Origin: Verrucomicrobiota bacterium
Lineage (GTDB): Bacteria > Verrucomicrobiota > Verrucomicrobiia > Opitutales > Oceanipulchritudinaceae
DNA length: 9,540 nucleotides
Assembly: GCA_009908535.1 (NCBI GenBank)
Contig: JAAAOD010000244.1
Location: forward strand, 1 to 9,540
Reading direction: 5' to 3'
Of this stretch, positions 1 to 5,252 are shown piece by piece; the stretch's first letter is position 1, and each line of letters begins with the position of its first letter. The notes under the pieces are model-generated. The model was not told where the DNA came from. It did not search any database and saw nothing but the letters and a program-made list of their open reading frames with translations. The translations under genes and the position numbers were made by a program.

Positions 1-1035
1 CCACCACTCCCCGCCGTCGCGTGCCGCCTTCATGAAGTCGTCGGAGACGCGGATGCTGAGGTTCTCGTTCTGGAATTTGATGGAACCGTAGGCTTCGCCG
101 TTGAAGGAGGGATCATAGCCCCCCTCGATGAGCGCCCACGCCTTGCGTTCCTCGGTCTTCTTCGCGTCGATGAACTCCTCGATGTCAGGATGCCAGTCCT
201 TGAGGGTGTTCATCTTCGCCGCGCGCCGCGTCTTCCCCCCGCTTTTCACCACCCCGGCGACGGAATCGTAGACGGCGAGGAAGCTGAGCGGTCCGCTGGG
301 ACGGCCGCCACCGGAGAGCTTTTCCCGCGTCGAGCGGATGGAGGACAGGTCCGTGCCGCTGCCGCTGCCGAACTTGAAGAGCATCGCCTCCGCTTCCGCC
401 AGCCCCATGATCGACTCGAGGTCGTCCTCCACGTGCTGGATAAAACAGGCCGAACACTGTGGATATTCGTATTGGTTGGGAGCCCGGCGGACGCCCGCCT
501 CCTGCGGGTCCCAGTAATAATTCCCCTTCGCCGAGTCCTTCCCCACGCCGTAGCTCTGGAAAAGACCGAGATTGAACCAGACTGGCGAGTTGAAGGCCCC
601 CATCTGATTCACGAGCAGGTAGCACAGGTCCTCCTCGAAAATGCGCGCCTCCGTCGGCGTCTGGAAATAGCCGTCTTCGAGCCCCCATGCGGCGAGGGTC
701 TTCGCGACGCGGTCGACAAGCTGGCGGAAGGAATGCTCGCGCCCCCCTTCACTGGGGTCGCCCTTCGTCTCCGGGTCCCCATAAAAGTACTTCGAGGCGA
801 GAATCTTGGTCGCCAGCTCGGAGAAAGCCTTCGGAACTTCGATGTTGTCCTGGCGGAAAATTACGTTCCCCGTCTCGTCCATGATGGCCGCGGAACGCTC
901 CTCCCACTCCACCTCCATATAGGGATGGCGGTCGGGACGGGCGAAGCGGTGTTCCGGGCACAAAGGACCGGCGGGGGCCGTTCGGCCGCCGGGGGAGGCG
1001 GAGGCTTCGGACGAGGACGAGGCGGCGTTTTTCAT
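1..1035 (-). CDS. nrdJ: Class II (AdoCbl-dependent) ribonucleotide reductase, N-terminal 345 residues, cut by window edge
   Basis: Vitamin B12-dependent ribonucleotide reductase reduces ribonucleotides to deoxyribonucleotides in the cytoplasm without needing oxygen. I translated the minus strand from the ATG at 1035-1033; the frame stays open to base 1, so the C-terminal part, with the radical-generating and remaining active-site cysteines, is missing. Family signatures read: EDLCYLLVNQMGAFNSPVWF around residues 135-154, QCSACFIQH around 193-201 (probably holding the first redox cysteine), FKFGSGSGTDLS around 220-231, KLSGGGRPSGPLSF around 239-252, and KTRRAAKMNTL followed by WHPDIEEFIDAKK around 268-293. 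The first 25 residues are a low-complexity Ser/Ala/Pro/Gly tail ahead of the conserved part. The ATG at 1035 is the only sensible start; no Shine-Dalgarno precedes it (ctctacgacct before the ATG). Full NrdJ proteins of this type are usually well over 800 residues, so about a third is visible. Family assignment is confident; full length and activity cannot be judged here. Confidence 0.96.
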   Translation of the reverse strand, partial: MKNAASSSSEASASPGGRTAPAGPLCPEHRFARPDRHPYMEVEWEERSAAIMDETGNVIFRQDNIEVPKAFSELATKILASKYFYGDPETKGDPSEGGREHSFRQLVDRVAKTLAAWGLEDGYFQTPTEARIFEEDLCYLLVNQMGAFNSPVWFNLGLFQSYGVGKDSAKGNYYWDPQEAGVRRAPNQYEYPQCSACFIQHVEDDLESIMGLAEAEAMLFKFGSGSGTDLSSIRSTREKLSGGGRPSGPLSFLAVYDSVAGVVKSGGKTRRAAKMNTLKDWHPDIEEFIDAKKTEERKAWALIEGGYDPSFNGEAYGSIKFQNENLSIRVSDDFMKAARDGGEWW

Positions 1036-1110
1036 AGGTCGTAGAGAAGGAGATGATCAGGGAAGGCGGAAAATGTGGATAAGGTGGTGAAAACTTTGTT
1101 GAATGAGTGT

Positions 1111-1126
1111 TTACAACATCTGGGGG
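1111..1126 (-). promoter_or_regulatory. Putative NrdR box, promoter-proximal to nrdJ (weaker copy)
   Basis: On the plus strand the 16-mer is ttacaacatctggggg. Its core, acaacatct (1113-1121), is identical to the core of a second site exactly 32 bp away at 1145-1153. NrdR, the zinc-finger/ATP-cone repressor of ribonucleotide reductase genes, typically binds two boxes about three helical turns apart upstream of nrd genes. This copy matches the NrdR consensus as I recall it at about 9 of 16 positions, so spacing and context carry the call. It lies about 76 bp upstream of the nrdJ start codon. Confidence 0.5.
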
Positions 1127-1142
1127 TAGAGCGCAGAGCTCC

Positions 1143-1158
1143 CCACAACATCTAGTGT
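1143..1158 (-). promoter_or_regulatory. Putative NrdR box, distal to nrdJ (stronger copy)
   Basis: Read on the minus strand the site is acactagatgttgtgg, which agrees with the recalled NrdR consensus (acaCwAtATaTwGtgt) at 13 of 16 positions. It is about 108 bp upstream of the nrdJ ATG and 32 bp centre to centre from the weaker copy. A possible -35 element TTGATA (minus strand, 1175-1170) lies just upstream, with only a poor -10 (TAGATG, 1154-1149) inside the box; if real, a bound repressor would cover the promoter. The promoter is speculative; the box pair is better supported. Confidence 0.55.
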
Positions 1159-1201
1159 GTGTTTCACCGTATCAAGAGGCCCTTCGACCTGAAAAGCGCA
1201 T

Positions 1202-1221
1202 TTTTCCGAAAATCCGGAAAA
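1202..1221. other. A/T-rich inverted repeat after mutY
   Basis: TTTTCCG (1202-1208) and CGGAAAA (1215-1221) form a 7-bp stem around a 6-base loop. The right arm also begins an overlapping near-palindrome, ggaaaattaatttcc (1216-1230). It sits 33-52 bp downstream of the mutY stop codon, where a terminator could be, but no T-run follows on the minus strand and the stem is mostly A-T. It may be a weak terminator or just the AT-rich upstream part of the nrdJ promoter region. I see nothing else between 1160 and 1253. Confidence 0.25.
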
Positions 1222-1253
1222 TTAATTTCCAGCCACCTGCGGATTAGTTATCC

Positions 1254-2276
1254 TTATGCTTGGCCGCTCTTTCGTTCCGCGAGGAGGGCGGTAATCCAAC
1301 GCCGGTGCGGGCCGGAGAGGGAGACGGCGGCTAGCTCGCGCAGCGGGACCGTCCGGAGACCGGGTCGGCGGAGGATTTTTTTAACCATGGGATGGGATGC
1401 CGACAGCGCGTGGATTTCCTCGCGTATGGATTCAGAACTGATGGCGCGGGTGCGGGTGAGCACGGGCTTGCCGGGGGGCGGTTCCGGCAGCTCGGGCAGC
1501 TCCGCGAGCCCGGCGAGGCGCGGGGCGTCGGCCGGGTATTCCTCGAGGAGCAGCGTGTCGTCGCGGAGGAGAAAGAGGCGGGCGACGGTGCGGCGGCGGG
1601 TCGACTTGCGTGCCAGGCGCGGCAGGGAGTCCGCCCGACCGGCGGCATGGCCCTCGCAGAATTCGCGGACGGGGCAGAGGAGGCAGTCGGGGCGATGCTT
1701 CCGACAGGTGGTGGCGCCGAGCTCCATGAGGGCTTCATTGAAGGCCCCGGGGCGAGCCGGATCGATCAACTCGCGGGCGAGGGGCAGGAAGCGACGGCGG
1801 GCGGCTTCGGCGGACCCGAATTCGGTGGCGTCGTTCTGCAGGCGCGTGAGGACGCGGACGACATTGCCGTCGATAACTGGCTCCGGCAGGCCCTGGGCGA
1901 TGCTGCCGATGGCGGCGGCCGTGTAGGGGCCGATGCCCGGCAGGCGCCGCCAGCCCTCGGTGTCCTGCGGAACGCCCTCTTGATCGACGGCCTTGGCGAG
2001 ACGGTGCAGGTTGCGCGCCCGCGCGTAGTAGCCGAGGCCCTCCCACTGCCTGAGGACCTCCTCTTCGCTGGCGGCGGCGAGGGCGGCGAAGTCGGGGAAG
2101 CGTTGCAGCCAGCATTCAAAGTACGGCAGAACAGTTTCCACGCGCGTCTGCTGCAGCATGAATTCCGAAAGAACGGTCTTGTAGAGGGTGGGCTCCGTAC
2201 GCCATGGAAGAGAGCGCCGATGCTCGTCGAACCACGTAAGCAGACGTTGACGGAAGGAGCGGGTTTCCCCTCGCAT
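1254..2276 (-). CDS. mutY: A/G-specific adenine glycosylase MutY
   Basis: MutY removes adenine mispaired with 8-oxoguanine, giving the base excision repair pathway a chance to restore G:C. The 340-residue length matches the family (E. coli about 350). Visible parts: catalytic glutamate E38 in SEFMLQQT, the helix-hairpin-helix LPGIGPYTAAAI (112-123), catalytic aspartate D136 in VIDGNVVRVL, and four 4Fe-4S ligands C191-x6-C198-x2-C201-x5-C207. Residues from about 226 form the NUDIX-like C-terminal domain that senses 8-oxoG; LAGLAELPEL (254-263) replaces the usual LAGLWEFPGG-like stretch, and the FSH loop is not recognisable (VLTRTRAISSES instead). The start matches homologues, with RQRLLTWFDEH just after it, but no Shine-Dalgarno is seen (tttttgcatccccc before the ATG). 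It is divergent from rnhC across 46 bp and lies 218 bp upstream of nrdJ on the same strand. The glycosylase call is very secure; only the lesion-recognition domain is unusual. Confidence 0.96.
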   Translation of the reverse strand: MRGETRSFRQRLLTWFDEHRRSLPWRTEPTLYKTVLSEFMLQQTRVETVLPYFECWLQRFPDFAALAAASEEEVLRQWEGLGYYARARNLHRLAKAVDQEGVPQDTEGWRRLPGIGPYTAAAIGSIAQGLPEPVIDGNVVRVLTRLQNDATEFGSAEAARRRFLPLARELIDPARPGAFNEALMELGATTCRKHRPDCLLCPVREFCEGHAAGRADSLPRLARKSTRRRTVARLFLLRDDTLLLEEYPADAPRLAGLAELPELPEPPPGKPVLTRTRAISSESIREEIHALSASHPMVKKILRRPGLRTVPLRELAAVSLSGPHRRWITALLAERKSGQA

Positions 2277-2322
2277 GGGGGATGCAAAAAGGTAGAGTGG
2301 CCGACGCTGCCAACAAAAAAGG

Positions 2323-3303
2323 ATGAAGAGGAAAAAAAAGCAGGAGGACGAGGATCCGAAAAAGAGGACACTCTACACGGTGCGGCTTGATGAAGCGCAA
2401 CTGGAGAAGCTGGAGGAAATCTGCGACAAGCGGGTGTACGGCTGGTACAATGTCGATCACAGCCTATTCGCTTTTAAAGCACCGCGCGAGAAGGTGAACA
2501 TTGTCGCCTACAAGAGCGGCAAGCTGGTCATCCAGGGGAAAGGAACGGAGGATTTCGTGCGCGACGTCCTCGAGGCGGAGGTCACCGGTGAGCCGCGTCT
2601 CGGTTATGACGAGATTCACCATCCGGAATGGTTCGAGCCGCATGCCGGGGTGGACGAGGCCGGCAAGGGCGATTTCTTTGGTCCGCTGGTCTCCTGCTGC
2701 GTCATTGCCGACGGCGACATGGTGCGGCACTGGCAGGCAGAAGGGGTCAAGGATTCGAAGAGCTTGACCGACGGCACCATCCTCCGCCTCGAAAAAATCA
2801 TCCGTGGCACCCGGGGGGTCGTCGTCAAGCGCATGGCCAGCGGAATGCCGCGCTACAATGAGATGATGAGCCAACCGGGAGCCAACCTGAACCAGCTGCT
2901 GGCGTGGTTTCACGCGCGGAGCATTGGCGCGGCCCTGCAGGAACGCACGGTGGAATGGGGCATGCTTGACCAGTTCAGCAAGACGCCCCTGACCCAGCGC
3001 CAGTTGAAGCGCGACGGCATCGAGTTCGACCTGCGCATGCGGACCCGGGCGGAGGACGACCCCGTCGTCGCCGCCGCCTCCATCTGTGCGCGGGCGGAAT
3101 TCGTCCGCCGCCTGCAGGCCCTCAGCAAAGAGGCTGGGGAGGAACTCAAAAAGGGCGCCGGCAAGCCGGTGAAGGAACAGGCGCAGCAGCTCGTGGAGAA
3201 CCACGGGCCGCACCGCCTGAAGGATTTTGCCAAGGTCCATTTCAAGACCGCCTACGAGGTCCTCGGCCTTCCCGTTCCCGAAAAGCCGGCGTGGCGGCGA
3301 TAG
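2323..3303 (+). CDS. rnhC: Ribonuclease HIII
   Basis: RNase HIII cleaves the RNA strand of RNA-DNA hybrids such as R-loops and primers. The 326-residue protein starts with a basic leader (MKRKKKQ), followed by a domain around residues 15-85 resembling the TATA-binding-protein-like substrate-binding domain typical of RNase HIII (LYTVRLDEAQLEKL, then YKSGKLVIQGKG). The catalytic domain has GVDEAGKGDFFGPL (109-122) with D111 and E112, DSKSL (144-148), D216 in GMLDQFSK and E244 in RAEDDPVVAAASICAR: the DEDE quartet that separates HIII from the DEDD of HII. It ends with the family's KVHFKTAYEVLG. The ATG at 2323 is the only upstream start; aaaaaagg directly abuts it, so it is not a well-spaced ribosome site. 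Codons 4-6 contain a run of eight A (2332-2339). It is the first gene of a five-gene plus-strand operon; I found no convincing promoter in the 46-bp gap to mutY, so one may lie within mutY. Confidence 0.95.
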   Translation: MKRKKKQEDEDPKKRTLYTVRLDEAQLEKLEEICDKRVYGWYNVDHSLFAFKAPREKVNIVAYKSGKLVIQGKGTEDFVRDVLEAEVTGEPRLGYDEIHHPEWFEPHAGVDEAGKGDFFGPLVSCCVIADGDMVRHWQAEGVKDSKSLTDGTILRLEKIIRGTRGVVVKRMASGMPRYNEMMSQPGANLNQLLAWFHARSIGAALQERTVEWGMLDQFSKTPLTQRQLKRDGIEFDLRMRTRAEDDPVVAAASICARAEFVRRLQALSKEAGEELKKGAGKPVKEQAQQLVENHGPHRLKDFAKVHFKTAYEVLGLPVPEKPAWRR

Positions 3304-3319
3304 GAAGGCACGGTTCGAC

Positions 3320-4069
3320 ATGCCACGCACTCCGGCCAGTTTTGATCGGCAGCGCCTGCGCGCGGGATGCGAGGCCCTTATCGGGGTCGACGAGGTCGGT
3401 CGCGGCGCGCTCGCCGGCCCGGTCGTCGCCGCGGCGGTGTGGGTGGGGGAGGCCTTCTACCGTAGTCAGGCGGTACGCCGCCATGCCCGCAAGGTGAACG
3501 ATTCAAAGCAGCTTTCGGCCAAGCAACGGCAAGGGATCGTCGAGGCCTTTGCCAAGGTCGTGACGGGAGGCGCGATGCGCGTCGCCTACGGATCGGCCGA
3601 CGTCGCGGAGATCGAGCGCCACAATATCGTCGGAGCGACCCGCCTTGCCATGGCCCGGGCGGTGGGGGACTTGATGCCCGGGGCAGGTGAGCCGCTCTGG
3701 CAGGAGGCCGCTGCCGACCGGCGCGTCCACGTCCTCATCGACGGGCGTCCGCTGCGCGGCTTTGCCTGCGAACACGAGGCGGTCATCGGCGGCGACGCGC
3801 GTTCGCTCGCCATTGCCCTTGCCTCCATTCACGCGAAGGAGTGGCGGGACGCCCTCCTGCTCGCACTGGACGAGAGGTATCCGGACTACGGCTTCGCCCG
3901 CCACAAGGGCTACGGGACCGCGGAACACCGCGCCGCCCTCAAGCGGATGGGGCCCTGCTGCCTGCATCGCCCGAGCTTCCTGAGCAAATTGCAGGAGGGC
4001 CTTGGCACGGCAAAAAAGGAGAGCCAGGGCTCGCTTTTTTCCGTCACCGAATCTACAGCGGGACAATGA
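3320..4069 (+). CDS. rnhB: Ribonuclease HII
   Basis: RNase HII nicks 5' of single ribonucleotides embedded in DNA, starting ribonucleotide excision repair, and also cuts RNA-DNA hybrids. The 249-residue product has GVDEVGRGALAGP (22-34) with D24 and E25, NDSKQLS (60-66), D141 in VLIDGRPL, D159 in GGDARS followed by IALASIHAKEWRD, and the family block YGFARHKGYGTAEH (190-203) then HRPSF. All four acidic catalytic residues (DEDD) are present. I chose the ATG at 3320, 11 nt after AGGAAGG, over the upstream in-frame ATG at 3227, because the latter would overlap rnhC and add 31 residues without family resemblance. It lies 16 bp after rnhC, and its TGA overlaps the pdxJ ATG. The last 20 residues are a basic/polar tail with QGSLF (236-240), resembling a bacterial sliding-clamp-binding peptide; the family core ends before it. 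Assignment is secure; clamp binding is inference. Confidence 0.95.
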   Translation: MPRTPASFDRQRLRAGCEALIGVDEVGRGALAGPVVAAAVWVGEAFYRSQAVRRHARKVNDSKQLSAKQRQGIVEAFAKVVTGGAMRVAYGSADVAEIERHNIVGATRLAMARAVGDLMPGAGEPLWQEAAADRRVHVLIDGRPLRGFACEHEAVIGGDARSLAIALASIHAKEWRDALLLALDERYPDYGFARHKGYGTAEHRAALKRMGPCCLHRPSFLSKLQEGLGTAKKESQGSLFSVTESTAGQ

Positions 4070-4836
4070 TGTCGCGACCAGAACGCATACGACTCGGGGT
4101 CAATATCGACCACTGCGCGACGCTTCGCATGGCCCGCTACCGTGGCTATCCGCGTCTGCGCGGGGAAATGGTGGAGCCGGATCCCGTCGCCCTTGCCCTC
4201 GAGGCAGAACGCGCCGGGGCCGACGGCATCACCGTGCACCCGCGTGAGGACGCGCGCCACATCCAGCAGGACGATGTGCGCGCGCTGCGCGGGACGCTGC
4301 AGATTCCGCTCAATATGGAAATGGCGGTCCAGCCGCCGATGGTCGCCTTTGCCCGGGAAATCCAGCCCCACACCGTCTGCATGGTCCCGGAAAACCGCGC
4401 CGAGGTGACCACCGAGGGCGGGCTTGATGTTGCGGGGCAGTTGGATGCCGTCGCTGAGGCGGTGAAGGCCCTCGCTGCCGACGGGATCCTCAGCAGCCTT
4501 TTTATCGACCCGGAAAGGGACCAGGTCGAGGCCGCGGCGCGGACCGGCGCGACCTTTGTTGAGTTGCACACGGGCGCGTACGCGAACGGCTACTACACGG
4601 GGAAGGGCGAGGAGGAGAAGGAGCGCCTTGTCCGGGCTCTGCTATATGCCCGCGAACTCGGTCTGAAGGTGAACATGGGCCACGGTATCAACTATACCAA
4701 CGTGCGCCCTCTCAGCCGCCTCGGGGAAATTTTTGAGATGAACATCGGCCACAGCATCCTGTCCCGCGCCCTCTTCTGCGGCATCCGGGAAGCGGTTCGG
4801 GAAATGGACCTGCGCATGAACGGGGAGCCCGTTTGA
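4066..4836 (+). CDS. pdxJ: Pyridoxine 5'-phosphate synthase PdxJ
   Basis: PdxJ condenses 1-deoxy-D-xylulose 5-phosphate with 3-amino-2-oxopropyl phosphate to give pyridoxine 5'-phosphate, the ring-closing step of the DXP-dependent vitamin B6 pathway in the cytoplasm. The 256-residue product (family about 240) shows LGVNIDHCATLRMAR (10-24), with the substrate-binding asparagine, aspartate and histidine, GITVHPREDARHI (54-66) with H58 and R60, NMEMAV (83-88) with the conserved glutamate E85, and KVNMGHGINYTNV (201-213) with H206, near-canonical for this TIM-barrel enzyme. Two ATGs are adjacent (4066 and 4069); I took 4066, which gives an ATGA overlap with the rnhB stop, but a start at 4069 is equally plausible and costs one residue. 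Its stop abuts the acpS start. The overlaps imply translational coupling with rnhB and acpS. Its presence shows de novo B6 synthesis by the PdxA/PdxJ route rather than PdxS/PdxT. Confidence 0.96.
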   Translation: MMSRPERIRLGVNIDHCATLRMARYRGYPRLRGEMVEPDPVALALEAERAGADGITVHPREDARHIQQDDVRALRGTLQIPLNMEMAVQPPMVAFAREIQPHTVCMVPENRAEVTTEGGLDVAGQLDAVAEAVKALAADGILSSLFIDPERDQVEAAARTGATFVELHTGAYANGYYTGKGEEEKERLVRALLYARELGLKVNMGHGINYTNVRPLSRLGEIFEMNIGHSILSRALFCGIREAVREMDLRMNGEPV

Positions 4837-5250
4837 ATGGAGGTCTCCCTACCGGAAGGCGGCCCCGTCCGCGGCATTGGCATCGACCTCGTCGAGTGCG
4901 AGCGCATCGCGCAGGTCTATGAGCGGCAGCAGGACCGCTTCCTCGCGCGGGTCTTTACCGAGGGGGAACGTGCCTACTGCCTCGGGATGAAGAACCCCGT
5001 GCCGCATCTCGCCGCCCGCTTCGCGGCCAAGGAGGCGGTTTCCAAGTGCTTCACGACCGGGATTGGCGAGCGCGTCGGCTGGCGTTCGGTCGAGGTTGTG
5101 CACGGGGAACGCGGACAGCCTCTGGTGCGCCTTGACAAGGCGGCACGGAATTTCCTTGCCGCCCTTCGAGGGGATGAGATTTTGCTTTCCCTCTCGCACA
5201 CCCGATCGCACGCCATGGCCTGTGCCGTCCTCGTCTGCCGGGCCTCCTGA
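4837..5250 (+). CDS. acpS: Holo-[acyl-carrier-protein] synthase AcpS
   Basis: AcpS moves 4'-phosphopantetheine from coenzyme A to a serine of acyl carrier protein, switching on fatty acid synthesis; it is a Mg-dependent enzyme, usually a trimer. The 137-residue product has the two family signatures: GIGIDLVECERI (13-24) with metal-binding D17, and RFAAKEAVSKCF (61-72) with E66, then LSLSHTRSHAMACAVL (117-132), the usual C-terminal strand. Length is slightly above the common 120-130 because of about 11 residues ahead of the first signature. The ATG directly follows the pdxJ TGA, and GGAG about 9 nt upstream inside pdxJ supports this start. pdxJ-acpS is a widespread pair (also in E. coli), and acpS beside nnr is common in other bacteria; here both pairings are joined in one transcript. 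Confidence 0.96.
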   Translation: MEVSLPEGGPVRGIGIDLVECERIAQVYERQQDRFLARVFTEGERAYCLGMKNPVPHLAARFAAKEAVSKCFTTGIGERVGWRSVEVVHGERGQPLVRLDKAARNFLAALRGDEILLSLSHTRSHAMACAVLVCRAS

Positions 5251-5252
5251 TT

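Noticed and set aside
190..1044. Plus-strand open frame of 284 codons opposite nrdJ
   Set aside because: It is antisense to a well-conserved NrdJ frame; its product is low-complexity and resembles no family. Long antisense frames are expected at this GC content.
1036..1253. Cobalamin riboswitch before the B12-dependent nrdJ
   Set aside because: The gap is long enough, but the B12-box core (GCCACTG) is not present on the minus strand and no fitting multi-stem layout is seen.
2247..2298. Promoter for rnhC using TTGACG at 2247-2252
   Set aside because: No acceptable -10 lies 16-18 bp downstream; TAGAGT at 2293 is too far away.
1159..2390. Two long plus-strand open frames (1159-1926 and 1392-2390) opposite mutY
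   Set aside because: mutY has all its catalytic and iron-sulfur residues in the minus frame. The plus frames are Arg/Gly-rich shadows, and the second also runs into rnhC out of frame.
2464..3330. Minus-strand open frame of 288 codons opposite rnhC
   Set aside because: Shadow of the RNase HIII gene; no family motif.
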